Assembly: GCF_005048155.1 (NCBI RefSeq)
Contig: NZ_SUMB01000001.1
Span: 372,001 to 436,000, forward strand
DNA: 64,000 nt
DNA from: Streptomyces piniterrae
GTDB lineage: Bacteria; Actinomycetota; Actinomycetes; Streptomycetales; Streptomycetaceae
Direction: 5' to 3'
Shown: positions 19,430 through 27,108 of the stretch, piece by piece
How the letters are laid out: each line of letters starts with the position of its first letter
Position numbering within the stretch: position 1 is the stretch's first letter
The notes under the pieces: generated by a model
Database searches by the model: none
Seen by the model: only the letters and a program-made list of their open reading frames with translations
Told to the model about the DNA's origin: nothing
Position numbers and translations under genes: made by a program

Positions 19430-20292
19430 GCGAGGCGGACAAGTCCGGATTCGCCCCGGAGTGGTTGGAGTTGCGGGAGCGGGCCGACGCCGCCGCCCGC
19501 GCGCCGGAGCTGCTGCGCCCGCTGCGCGAGTGGCTGTCGGTGCAGGCTCCCGCGGCGGCCCGCGACCGCCTGGTGATCCGCGATCTCGGCTGTGGCACCG
19601 GCTCGATGGGGCGCTGGCTGGCCGTCCGGCTGCCCGGTCCGCAGCACTGGATCCTGCACGACCACGACGCCGCACTGCTCGCCCACGCCGAGCGCCGGCT
19701 GCCCCCGACGGCCGCGGACAGCAAGCCCGTCACGGTCACGACCGAGCACGGCGACCTCGCCCACCTCACCGCCGACGCCCTCGCCGGCACCTCGCTGGTC
19801 ACCGCCTCCGCGCTGCTCGACCTGCTGACACCGGACGAGGTGGAACGCCTGGCCGACGTCTGTGCGGCCGCCGGCTGCCCGGCCCTCCTGGCGCTCTCCG
19901 TCGCCGGACGCGTCGAACTCACCCCGTCCGACCCCCTCGACGCCGAGATCGCCGCCGCCTTCAACGACCATCAGCGGCGCACCGACATAGGCCGGCGGCT
20001 GCTCGGCCCGGACGCCGTCGCGGCGGCCACCGAGGCGTTCCAACGGCGGGGGGCGACGGTTCTGGTACGGCCCAGCCCCTGGCGGCTCGAAAGCGCGGAA
20101 GCCGCGCTGACCGCCGAGTGGTTCACCGGCTGGGTCGGCGCCGCCTGCGATCAGCGGCCGGACCTCGCGCCCCACGCGACCCCGTATCTGCGGCGACGGC
20201 TGGCAGCATGCGCGGCGGGGGAGTTGAGTGTCACGGTGCACCACACCGACCTGCTGGCGCTGCCCCGGATGCCGTCCGGACCCGCGTCATGA
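19426..20292 (+). CDS. Class I SAM-dependent methyltransferase
   Basis: A 288-residue methyltransferase. Motif I is IRDLGCGTGSMGRWLA (about 50-65), followed by WILHDHDAALLAHAE, where the acidic HDHD binds SAM ribose, and LVTASALLDLLTPDE. The ATGA overlap with the glycosyltransferase shows translational coupling, and the membrane-protein gene follows 13 nt later. It is presumed to methylate the same small molecule. Confidence 0.85.
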   Translation: MSEADKSGFAPEWLELRERADAAARAPELLRPLREWLSVQAPAAARDRLVIRDLGCGTGSMGRWLAVRLPGPQHWILHDHDAALLAHAERRLPPTAADSKPVTVTTEHGDLAHLTADALAGTSLVTASALLDLLTPDEVERLADVCAAAGCPALLALSVAGRVELTPSDPLDAEIAAAFNDHQRRTDIGRRLLGPDAVAAATEAFQRRGATVLVRPSPWRLESAEAALTAEWFTGWVGAACDQRPDLAPHATPYLRRRLAACAAGELSVTVHHTDLLALPRMPSGPAS

Positions 20293-20305
20293 ACCGGCCC
20301 CCGTC

Positions 20306-21310
20306 ATGAAACGGTCCGTCTGGGCGTGGCTGAAGATGCTCGCAGGAGTGAGCATCCTCGTGGTGCTGCTGTGGCACCTGGGAACCGGCGCCTTCCTGGA
20401 CGGGCTGCGCAGGATCGACGCCGGGAGCCTGCTGGCCGCCCTCGCCCTCGGCCTGCTGACCACCGTGTGCAGCGCCTGGCGGTGGTGCCTGGTGGCACGC
20501 GGCCTCGGGCTGCGGCTGCCGCTCGGCCGGGCCGTCGCGGACTACTACCGCGCCCTGTTCCTCAACGCCGCGCTGCCCGGCGGCGTCCTGGGCGACGTAC
20601 ACCGCGCGGTGCGCCACGGCCGCAGCGCCGGCGACCTCGGGCGGGGCGTCAGCGCGGTGGTACTGGAACGGGCCGCGGGCCAGATCATGCTGTTCGTCGC
20701 GGGCGCCGCGGTGCTGCTCGCCCGGCCGTTCCCGGCCCTGGCCCGGATCGGACGCCTCGTCGCGGCGCCGGGTCCTGCGGTGCTCGCGGCCGTCGGGTGC
20801 GGGCTGCTGATCGTCGCCGCCGCGTGGCTGTACGGGAGCCGAGGGGCCTCGCGTGCCGGGCGCGCCATCCGTGCCGCGCTGGCCGAAGCGCGCCGTGGCC
20901 TGCTCGCCCGCGGCGTCTGGCCGGGCGTCGCGGTCTCGTCCGCCGTGGTGCTCGCGGGCTATCTCGCGATGTTCCTGCTCGCCGCCCGCGTCGCCGGAGC
21001 GACCGCGCCGGCCGCCCAGTTGGTGCCGTTGATGGTGCTGGCGCTGCTGGCGATGGCGCTGCCGCTGAACGTCGGTGGCTGGGGCCCGCGCGAAGGCGTC
21101 GCCGCCTGGTCGTTCGGCGCCGCCGGGCTAGGCGCCGCTCAGGGACTCACCACGGCCGTGGTCTACGGGGTGCTCGCCCTCGCCGCGAGCCTGCCGGGCG
21201 CCGGGGTCCTCGTCGTCCGGTGGGCCGCCGGACTGCGCGCCGGGCACCCGCAGATCGAGCTCGAAGAGCGTGTCCTCGCCGAGCATGGCGCGCCGCAGCG
21301 GCGGCCGTAG
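20306..21310 (+). CDS. UPF0104/LPG-synthase-type multi-span membrane protein
   Basis: A 334-residue protein with about seven membrane helices. It has the signature of lysylphosphatidylglycerol synthase transmembrane domains: RRIDAGSLLAALALGLLTT, YYRALFLNAALPGGVLGDVHRA, LERAAGQIMLFVAG and PLNVGGWGPREGVAAW. The aminoacyl-transferase domain is absent, so it is probably a flippase- or transporter-like component for the cluster product or a lipid. Its last 183 nt overlap the convergent RibD-type gene. Confidence 0.85.
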   Translation: MKRSVWAWLKMLAGVSILVVLLWHLGTGAFLDGLRRIDAGSLLAALALGLLTTVCSAWRWCLVARGLGLRLPLGRAVADYYRALFLNAALPGGVLGDVHRAVRHGRSAGDLGRGVSAVVLERAAGQIMLFVAGAAVLLARPFPALARIGRLVAAPGPAVLAAVGCGLLIVAAAWLYGSRGASRAGRAIRAALAEARRGLLARGVWPGVAVSSAVVLAGYLAMFLLAARVAGATAPAAQLVPLMVLALLAMALPLNVGGWGPREGVAAWSFGAAGLGAAQGLTTAVVYGVLALAASLPGAGVLVVRWAAGLRAGHPQIELEERVLAEHGAPQRRP

Positions 21311-22180
21311 CGCGTCCCGCATCACCGGCGTACCAGGAAACCGCAGGCCGGGCACGCCGTCTCCGAGCAGCACCGGCGCGACGGTGACATACAGCCGGTG
21401 CAGCGCCCGCGCCGCCAGGAACCGCGACACGGTGACGCCGCCGCCTTCGACCAGCACCCGGCCCAGACCGCGGCGCGCGAGCGCATCGAGCAGGCGACTT
21501 GGGGCGAACGCCGCGGCGTCCGGCAGCACCAGCACGTCGACGTGCGGACCTACGCTGACGTTCGGGCCTACTTCGACGTGCGGGCCTGCCCCGGTGTCCG
21601 GGCCCCGCAGAGCCCGCTGCCCCTCCGGTCCCACCACCCACAACGTCGGCGCCGCGCCATCCGTGAACACCTTGCGCCCCAGCGGCACCCGGCCCCGGGG
21701 ATCGAGCACGACGCGTACCGGGTTGCGGCCCGCGCAGGCGCGCACCGTCAGCTGCGGATCGTCCGATACGGCCGTCCCCGCCCCGACCAGCACCGCGTCG
21801 GCCAGCGCACGCAGCCGGTGCAGATGAAGCCGGTCCTCCTCGCCGGTGACGAAATCGGCATCGCCCGTACGCGTCGCTATGAAGCCGTCCAGACTCTGCC
21901 CGAGCTGCGCGAACGCGACGCGAGGGCCGGCCAGGCACAGCCCCGGATAACGCTCGGCCAGCTCTGCCGCCTGAGGCGAGGCGCCCTGCCCCCATCGCAG
22001 CCCGCCGTGCCCGTCCGGCACCAGCCCGGCCGCCTCGGCATCCCCGGCGGTCCGGATGCGGCGCAGCCGTTCCCAGGCGGCTGCCGCGCCCAGCTCCTCG
22101 GCCGGCGACCCGGTCAGGCCGGCCATGCCGCTGGTGTCGATCTCGCCGCTCGTGTCGATCACGCCACTCGTGTCGGTCAT
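21128..22180 (-). CDS. RibD C-terminal-domain reductase
   Basis: A 350-residue pyrimidine reductase of the RibD_C/DHFR-like fold. Motifs include AFAQLGQSLDGFIATRTGDADFVTG, HLHRLRALADAVLVGAGTAVSDDPQLTVR and RVLVEGGGVTVSRFL, the NADPH-binding set used to reduce the ribosyl side chain of aminopyrimidines in riboflavin synthesis. There is no deaminase domain. The N-terminus has a DTSG triplet repeat, the middle a GPHVEV-GPNVSV-GPHVDV repeat, and the C-terminus a ~35-residue extension past LFELDLR that overlaps the convergent membrane-protein gene. It is coupled (ATGA) to the upstream creatininase-family gene. Confidence 0.88.
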   Translation of the reverse strand: MTDTSGVIDTSGEIDTSGMAGLTGSPAEELGAAAAWERLRRIRTAGDAEAAGLVPDGHGGLRWGQGASPQAAELAERYPGLCLAGPRVAFAQLGQSLDGFIATRTGDADFVTGEEDRLHLHRLRALADAVLVGAGTAVSDDPQLTVRACAGRNPVRVVLDPRGRVPLGRKVFTDGAAPTLWVVGPEGQRALRGPDTGAGPHVEVGPNVSVGPHVDVLVLPDAAAFAPSRLLDALARRGLGRVLVEGGGVTVSRFLAARALHRLYVTVAPVLLGDGVPGLRFPGTPVMRDALRPPLRRAMLGEDTLFELDLRVPGAQSGGPPDDEDPGARQARGEGEHPVDHGRGESLSGA

Positions 22181-22917
22181 GCGGCACCGAACAGGGCCGC
22201 ATACGCACCGAACGCCTCGACCAGCCCGGCCAGCAATTCCTTTCCCTTTCGGGCGGAGGCCAGGGACGGGCGGCCGATGACCCCCGATTCGGTATAGCCG
22301 GACATACCGAGCGTCAGCAGATGCTTCCGCTCATCGGCCAGGTAATCGGCGGATTCATAACCGGGCCGGACCAGTTCGGGATGGGCGTGCAGCAGAATGG
22401 ACGTCTCCAATTCCCCCGCGTGCATATCGCTGTGCGACGTCGTCTCGATCCCGGCCCGTGTGCGTGCCGCCGCCCAGTCGCCGGACCCGGGGAAGAGCGC
22501 CATCCGTGTCCCGCTCCCGGCGGATTCCTGAACCACGTTGCGCAGTACGTAATTTCCGCCGTGTCCGTTGACGAGAATCAGCGTGCCGACACCGGACCGG
22601 CGGAGCGAATCGGCGATATCGGTCACCACGGCATGCAAGGTCCGTGCCGAAATGCTGACGGTCCCCGGCCAGGCGGCGTGCTCGTGCGAGCAGGAGATCG
22701 TCAGTGGCGGCAGCAACTGGACGGGATGGGCCGCGGCGATTTCTCCGGCGATGGTGCACGCGATGACCGTATCAGTGGTCAAGGGGAGGAATGCCCCGTG
22801 CTGTTCGAGGCTGCCGATGGGGAGGACGGCCACGTCCGCCCGGCGCGCCCGCACGTCCTCCGTGGTATCCGCGGGCAGCGGGCCGCGGGCCGGGGTCCGA
22901 TGTCCCGAAGCGTTCAT
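22177..22917 (-). CDS. Creatininase-family amidohydrolase (ArfB/MftE-like)
   Basis: A 246-residue enzyme with the metal-binding set of the family: LPIGSLEQHGAFLPLTTDT (E38, H40, D49), VNGHGGN (H119) and HAGELETS (E169). Relatives include creatininase, MftE and archaeal ArfB, which removes the formyl group from FAPy, the product of the archaeal GTP cyclohydrolase III. The divergent GTP cyclohydrolase II here has the residue associated with FAPy formation, so a FAPy-formamide hydrolase role is a coherent inference. Alternative start 4 codons upstream (22929). The stop overlaps the reductase start. Confidence 0.85.
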   Translation of the reverse strand: MNASGHRTPARGPLPADTTEDVRARRADVAVLPIGSLEQHGAFLPLTTDTVIACTIAGEIAAAHPVQLLPPLTISCSHEHAAWPGTVSISARTLHAVVTDIADSLRRSGVGTLILVNGHGGNYVLRNVVQESAGSGTRMALFPGSGDWAAARTRAGIETTSHSDMHAGELETSILLHAHPELVRPGYESADYLADERKHLLTLGMSGYTESGVIGRPSLASARKGKELLAGLVEAFGAYAALFGAA

Positions 22918-23069
22918 GGAGTGCAGCATAGGCGGGTGGCGGGCGGCGTGTGCATGTGGAGGTTTGCGGAGCCGCCCGCGGCCGGCCCGGCCAACCTGTC
23001 GCACCGGCTGCCGAGTTGGACACCTTGTCGTGATGTGAGCGAATGCAGCGGATCGTTTCCCCTGCTGGG

Positions 23070-23075
23070 TACGAT
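23070..23075 (+). promoter_or_regulatory. Possible -10 element TACGAT, leaderless GTP cyclohydrolase transcript
   Basis: TACGAT ends 6 nt before the ATG at 23082, the spacing expected for a leaderless mRNA. No -35 hexamer is apparent, and there is no Shine-Dalgarno sequence before the ATG. It is inferred from sequence only. Confidence 0.35.
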
Positions 23076-23081
23076 CACGCC

Positions 23082-23774
23082 ATGACGGACTCCGATGCCG
23101 GTGGCGATGTCGCCACCGTTGCCGATGCAGATATCGCGTTGCGTACTGCCGCTCGTCGGTCGAGTGTGGAACGGGTGGTGGAAGTCCGATTGCCCACCGC
23201 TTACGGCGAATTCCTCGCCGTCGGATATCGCGACCACGACCGTGGCACCGAGCAGGTGGCCCTGGTCCATGGCGAGGTGCTGGGCGAGACGGCACTGACC
23301 CGGGTGCATTCGGAATGCCTGACCGGGGACGCCTTCGCTTCCACGCACTGCGAATGCGGCGATCAACTGTCCGCGGCATTGACGGCGATAGTGGCGGAAG
23401 GACGCGGCGTCCTCGTCTATCTCCAGGGCCATGAGGGCCGGGGTATCGGGCTACTGGCCAAGCTCCAGGCGATGCGCTTGCAGGAGGACGGGCTGGACAC
23501 GGTCGAGGCGAATATCGCGCTCGGCCTGCCGGTCGACGCCCGCGAATACGGAGTGGCCGCCGAGATGCTGCGGGACCTCGGCGTCCGGTCCGTGCGGCTG
23601 ATGTCGAACAATCCGCGTAAACGCGAGGCGCTGCTCAGGCATGGCATCACCGTCGACGAACAGGTGCCGCTTTTGACGGCGCCCTGCGCGGAGAACATCC
23701 GCTATCTGCGCACGAAACGGGAACGGCTCGACCACGACCTGCCGCATTTGGACGCCCTCCGCGGCCTGCTGTGA
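23082..23774 (+). CDS. GTP cyclohydrolase II with Met at the switch position (FAPy-forming type)
   Basis: A 230-residue stand-alone GCH II. The zinc ligands are in HSECLTGD (C79) and THCECGDQ (C90 and C92), and the GTP-binding loop is GHEGRGIGLLAKL. The position equivalent to E. coli RibA Tyr105 is Met131 (KLQAMRLQ versus KIRAYALQ). In S. coelicolor SCO6655 the same Met made the enzyme stop at the formylated product FAPy, and Met-to-Tyr restored normal product. This copy is therefore probably not the housekeeping riboflavin enzyme but the entry step of the cluster. It is divergent from the amidohydrolase-reductase operon. Confidence 0.92.
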   Translation: MTDSDAGGDVATVADADIALRTAARRSSVERVVEVRLPTAYGEFLAVGYRDHDRGTEQVALVHGEVLGETALTRVHSECLTGDAFASTHCECGDQLSAALTAIVAEGRGVLVYLQGHEGRGIGLLAKLQAMRLQEDGLDTVEANIALGLPVDAREYGVAAEMLRDLGVRSVRLMSNNPRKREALLRHGITVDEQVPLLTAPCAENIRYLRTKRERLDHDLPHLDALRGLL

Positions 23775-23833
23775 GGGACGCTCGCCACGTCGGGCAGCAT
23801 CCTTGACCGGAACGCCCTCGGCAGGGGTACGAA

Positions 23834-23865
23834 AGAGGCCCCGCGATCGGCGTCGCGGGGCCTCT
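23834..23865. terminator. Strong bidirectional terminator
   Basis: A perfect 13-bp inverted repeat AGAGGCCCCGCGA / TCGCGGGGCCTCT (23834-23846, 23853-23865) with a 6-nt loop. It stands between the convergent ends of the GTP cyclohydrolase and CbtA genes and probably ends both transcripts. Confidence 0.85.
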
Positions 23866-23889
23866 CTGCGCAGTGCGGCAAGTACCGCG

Positions 23890-24654
23890 TCAGGTCGCCA
23901 CGGGGGCGGCCTCGGCGGTGGTGCCGGCTTCCTCGGCCCTGGTCGCCACGACGCGCTCCGCGAGATGACCGAAGATCAGCCCGAAGCCGGTCCACAGCAC
24001 CAGTTGAACGGCGAGCGTCGACAGCCGGAACTGCCAGAGCAGCGTGCCGGGGAATCCGTGCGGCACATTGTCGTAGGCCGGCAGGAAGGCGTACGCGATC
24101 CCGACGGCGACGACGAACGCGGTGCCGCCCGCCACCGTCGCATACCAGTTGCCCAGCTTGGGGGCCAGGCGCCGGCCGAGGATCGTCGCCCCGACGGCCA
24201 GCAGGATGCCGAGCAGCATCATCAGGAAGTACAGGGCGGTCCGTTGGCCGATGGTGTCGGGGTCGCCGACGGCCGGCGGGTTGGCCGGGTACTTCAGGAA
24301 CGGTACGAGGTAGACCAGCAGCGCCGCGCCGGAGACCAGGACGGCGGTGGCTCGGGCGCCGAAGCGGCCGATCCGGCCCAGGGCGAAGCAGAACACCAGG
24401 GCGGCGATGCCGCCCAGTGCCACGCCGTAGACCAGCACACCGGTCGCCAGGCCCGCAGTGGACTGCATGCCACGGCTGACGACCTCCACCTCGTCCCCGT
24501 GGCTATGGCTGTGGCTGTGGGCCTCCTCGAACGCGATGGCGGCGTCCACCCTCGGCTCGCCCAGGAAGTAGGCGATGACGAGGGCGAGAACACCTGCCGC
24601 CAGACCGGCGAGCATGCCGCGCACCAGAAGATTTCTGATGGTGACGGAGTTCAT
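23890..24654 (-). CDS. cbtA: CbtA, cobalt transporter membrane subunit
   Basis: A 254-residue membrane protein starting MNSVTIRNLLVRGMLAGLAAG, with about six membrane helices. A His-rich periplasmic loop (EEAHSHSHSHGDEVE, about 43-57) is typical of CbtA. The pair CbtB-CbtA was predicted by comparative genomics as a B12-regulated cobalt uptake system. Here it follows cbtB by 15 nt and shares a cobalamin riboswitch. The downstream side is closed by the strong terminator. Confidence 0.93.
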   Translation of the reverse strand: MNSVTIRNLLVRGMLAGLAAGVLALVIAYFLGEPRVDAAIAFEEAHSHSHSHGDEVEVVSRGMQSTAGLATGVLVYGVALGGIAALVFCFALGRIGRFGARATAVLVSGAALLVYLVPFLKYPANPPAVGDPDTIGQRTALYFLMMLLGILLAVGATILGRRLAPKLGNWYATVAGGTAFVVAVGIAYAFLPAYDNVPHGFPGTLLWQFRLSTLAVQLVLWTGFGLIFGHLAERVVATRAEEAGTTAEAAPVAT

Positions 24655-24669
24655 GGATGCGGCGTCCGA

Positions 24670-24885
24670 TCAGTGGCAGGGGAAGCCGAGCAGGTGGCGT
24701 CCGTCGTGGACCCACTCGTGGACGTTCGTGCCGGAGAACACCGAAGTGGCGCCCTGTTCCGCGCCGATGAAGTACAGCAGGACCAGCGCGAGGACGCCGA
24801 CGAACAGTGCCCAGGGGGCGAGCGCCTTGAGCGGGAGTGTGGCCGGGGTGGCGCCGGTGGCCGGCGAAGCGATGGTCTGAGCCAT
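24670..24885 (-). CDS. cbtB: CbtB, small cobalt transporter subunit
   Basis: A 71-residue protein with one membrane helix (APWALFVGVLALVLLYFIG, about 28-46) and a C-terminal metal-binding tail rich in His (VHEWVHDGRHLLGFPCH), the hallmark of CbtB. Ribosome site AGGAGG before the ATG. It is first gene of the operon, directly behind the cobalamin riboswitch. Confidence 0.93.
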   Translation of the reverse strand: MAQTIASPATGATPATLPLKALAPWALFVGVLALVLLYFIGAEQGATSVFSGTNVHEWVHDGRHLLGFPCH

Positions 24886-24936
24886 GGCAGGACCTCCTGT
24901 GAAGGGGAACTCGCGTCCCTGTAGATGGAGTGCGTA

Positions 24937-25045
24937 ACGACATGCCGGGTCTGGCTCGCCCGGTCCCGGCCCTGCTGGGCTGAGTCAAAACCGGACATAC
25001 AGTGGCGCGACCGCGCCGGGATCCCACCGGCTTCCGTCATGTCGT
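24937..25045 (-). ncRNA. Cobalamin riboswitch upstream of cbtBA
   Basis: On the minus strand the segment is closed by a perfect 8-bp P1 stem, ACGACATG (25038-25045) with CATGTCGT (24937-24944). Inside it are GGAAGCCGGTGGGATCCCGG, then GCGGTCGCGCCACTGTA, which is the conserved CGCCACTGT block, and later GAGCCAGACCCGGC, which corresponds to the B12-box region. The position immediately ahead of cbtB fits. High adenosylcobalamin should repress the cobalt importer. The outer boundaries are approximate. Confidence 0.85.
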
Positions 25046-25195
25046 CGTCAATATCATCGGGAAGGTACCGCGAACCGGCCATCGGGCCAAGGCCGCACAG
25101 GGGGCGGAGGGGCGCAGGACAGGGCGCGTTGTCGGCCCAACTCCCCTCCAGGGGTGGCTGGTTGTCGATGTCGGGATGGAGTAAGGGGAGAGGGC

Positions 25196-25774
25196 ATGAC
25201 AAGTCGGGTGATGTTGATCTCACCGGCCGCGGGTTTGGCGCAGCGCGAGGTGCGTTTCGACGATGACGGGCCGCTGGGCGAGGCCGGGCTGCGTCGCGCC
25301 CGAGCCGCCGCCGGAACCCTGCCGGCCGCCGACCGGATCATGGTCTCGCCGTCGGTGCGGTGCCGTCGGACGGCGGAGGGGTTGGGGCTGACGGGGGAGA
25401 CCGTGCCCACGTCCGCGCCGGCCGGCTGCGTGATGGGGCGTTGGCGGGGCCGGACCCTGGCGGAGGTGGCCGACACCGAACCGGAGGCGGTATCCGCCTG
25501 GCTCTCCGACCCCGGTTTCACGGGCCACGGCGGCGAATCGCTGCGGCAGCTCTGCGAGCGAGTCGGTGCCTGGCTGACCGGGCTGGCCGCCGAGTCCGGA
25601 CGCGTGCTCGCCGTGGTGGAGCCGGATGTCGTACGCGCCGCCACGGTCTGTGCCCTCCAGGTCCCGGCGGAGGCGTTCTGGCGACTGGATGTGGCCCCGC
25701 TGACCGCCGTCGAACTGAGCGGCCGGAGCGGACGCTGGAACCTGGGCCTGGGACGGCCGCTGGGCGGCAGCTGA
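25196..25774 (+). CDS. Histidine-phosphatase-fold protein with both catalytic histidines replaced
   Basis: A 192-residue protein with the layout of a phosphoglycerate-mutase/CobC-like phosphatase: the substrate-arginine segment MVSPSVRCRRTAEGLGL (about 50-66), then GRWRGRTLAEVADTEPEAVSAW, and GHGGESLRQLCERVGAWL. The N-terminal RHG motif is replaced by LISPAAG, and the second catalytic His (normally V-S/T-H-G) by VVEPDVVRAA. Phosphohistidine chemistry is thus impossible. Its position next to cbtBA resembles CobC-like genes in B12 loci, so a binding or regulatory role linked to cobalt/B12 is possible. Ribosome site GGGGAGAGGG. Confidence 0.8.
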   Translation: MTSRVMLISPAAGLAQREVRFDDDGPLGEAGLRRARAAAGTLPAADRIMVSPSVRCRRTAEGLGLTGETVPTSAPAGCVMGRWRGRTLAEVADTEPEAVSAWLSDPGFTGHGGESLRQLCERVGAWLTGLAAESGRVLAVVEPDVVRAATVCALQVPAEAFWRLDVAPLTAVELSGRSGRWNLGLGRPLGGS

Positions 25775-25950
25775 GCGGGGTCGGTCACCCCGCGGAGCCG
25801 CCCCGGAACCGCCCCGGAATCGCCTTGTCCCTCCCGGAAAATTGCCCCCTCTACTATCTACACATAAAGGCGACATAAGCGCAGAATAAAGGTGCGCGGC
25901 ACGATGCCACGCGAAGACGGCCAGGCTTGCGGACGAAGGAGGCGAGTCGC

Positions 25951-26394
25951 ATGGCCGACGTCTCACACACCAGGGGAGACCTCGCAGGTCACCCCGACGT
26001 TTCGGAGATGGCAGCTCGATACGACCGTGTCCTCGGCGGGCGTGACGTAGTACTCGTGGACGGGCCGGTGTTCCTGGTCGGTCTGTACTGCGCCGCATCA
26101 CCGTGGATCATCCACTACACGAGCTCACAGCCCGCGCTCGTGACGCACAACCTGATCCTCGGCATCGCGATCTCCCTGCTGGCGATCGGCTTCACCGTGA
26201 CGCCGGACCGTATGTACGGCCTCAGTGGTGCGATGTGCGCGATGGGTGCATGGCTGATCATTTCGCCCTGGGTCGTCGGCAGCGGCCCGGACGCGGGTGT
26301 CATCTGGAACAACGTCGTCATCGGCGCCCTGACGCTCCTGCTGGGAGCGGTCTGCGTCGGTGTCGCAGCGAGGAGCCGCCGCGCGACAACGTGA
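25951..26394 (+). CDS. SPW-repeat membrane protein
   Basis: A 147-residue protein with four membrane helices arranged as two SPW units: AASPWIIHYTSS (about 48-59) and IISPWVVGSGP (about 103-113), each Ser-Pro-Trp starting a hairpin loop. The N-terminal ~35 residues are soluble (SEMAARYDRVLGGRD). GAAGGAGG precedes the ATG at 25951. The function of SPW proteins is unknown. The 170 nt upstream are AT-richer than average and probably carry the promoter. Confidence 0.9.
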   Translation: MADVSHTRGDLAGHPDVSEMAARYDRVLGGRDVVLVDGPVFLVGLYCAASPWIIHYTSSQPALVTHNLILGIAISLLAIGFTVTPDRMYGLSGAMCAMGAWLIISPWVVGSGPDAGVIWNNVVIGALTLLLGAVCVGVAARSRRATT

Positions 26395-26426
26395 ACCGCT
26401 CCTTCGGGGGCGCATGAGAGCCGCCG

Positions 26427-26460
26427 GCCCGCTCGCCGTCCGCAGACGGTGGGCGGGCCG
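26427..26460. terminator. Hairpin GGCCCGC ... GCGGGCC
   Basis: A 7-bp stem (26427-26433 with 26454-26460) with an inner GTC/GAC pairing. It lies about 30 nt after the SPW stop, in the gap before the convergent small membrane protein gene. It is a likely terminator for the SPW gene. Confidence 0.45.
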
Positions 26461-26586
26461 TGCAATGCGTTCGGGGCGGGCCGGTGTGTTCGCCGCGTTG
26501 CGGCCCTACGTCACCTTCAGGGCGTTCTCCGTCGGGTTCCGGGCGATTCCGTGGACCAGGTGATGTCACCGAGTGTGCGGGGTGCC

Positions 26587-26877
26587 CTACTCCGCGCTGC
26601 GACCGGTCCGCCGCTGGGCGGGGCCGGGATCGAAGTACTGCCCGGACAGGCCCGCCAGCATCAACGCGCCCGCGATGAGCAGGCCGTGGGCGAGCGCGAT
26701 GCCCGTGGCCAGTCCGCCGATCGCGGCGGCCAGCGCCAGCCAGGCGGTGCCGGGTCGGTCCACCAGCGCCCGGCGCGTGCGACGGGGGCCGTCGGTGCCG
26801 GCATTCGGATCGGGTGCCGCATCGTGGCGGAAGTTCTCGGCGAGGTCGCCGAGTTGGCAGTCGTCGTCGGGGGACAC
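26587..26877 (-). CDS. Small hypothetical membrane protein
   Basis: A 96-residue protein starting at GTG 26877 with GAGGAGGG 10 nt upstream. Residues 1-40 are polar and acidic (SPDDDCQLGDLAENF). Residues about 45-80 form one or two membrane helices (AWLALAAAIGGLATGIALAHG and LLIAGALMLAGLSG). The family is not recognised. Its 5' side faces an iron-box-like palindrome at 26965 shared with the divergent methyltransferase gene. Confidence 0.6.
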   Translation of the reverse strand: MSPDDDCQLGDLAENFRHDAAPDPNAGTDGPRRTRRALVDRPGTAWLALAAAIGGLATGIALAHGLLIAGALMLAGLSGQYFDPGPAQRRTGRSAE

Positions 26878-26964
26878 GGGGGCGTCCCTCCTCTCCCGGC
26901 AGGGCGGAACGGTCGTGCCGTACGGGCGGGTTGAGTGGGGCGTTGCCTCGGACTTCCGGCGAAC

Positions 26965-26978
26965 TTAGGCTTGCCTAA
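26965..26978. promoter_or_regulatory. Iron-box-like palindrome TTAGGCTTGCCTAA
   Basis: A near-perfect dyad TTAGGC-TT-GCCTAA, the core expected for DmdR1/IdeR/DtxR-type iron repressors in actinobacteria. It lies 88 bp upstream of the minus-strand small membrane protein and 131 bp upstream of the O-methyltransferase, so either or both could be iron-controlled. Confidence 0.65.
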
Positions 26979-27108
26979 CCAGGATGGCGGGTGGCGGTGC
27001 GGGCCGGACGCACAACGTCACAGGCGTTGTTGTGCCCTGCGGGACCCTGCACGTAACGCCGTCGACCAGATACGCCGTCGCCCAGAGACGATCAGAGAGG
27101 TGCCGCGA

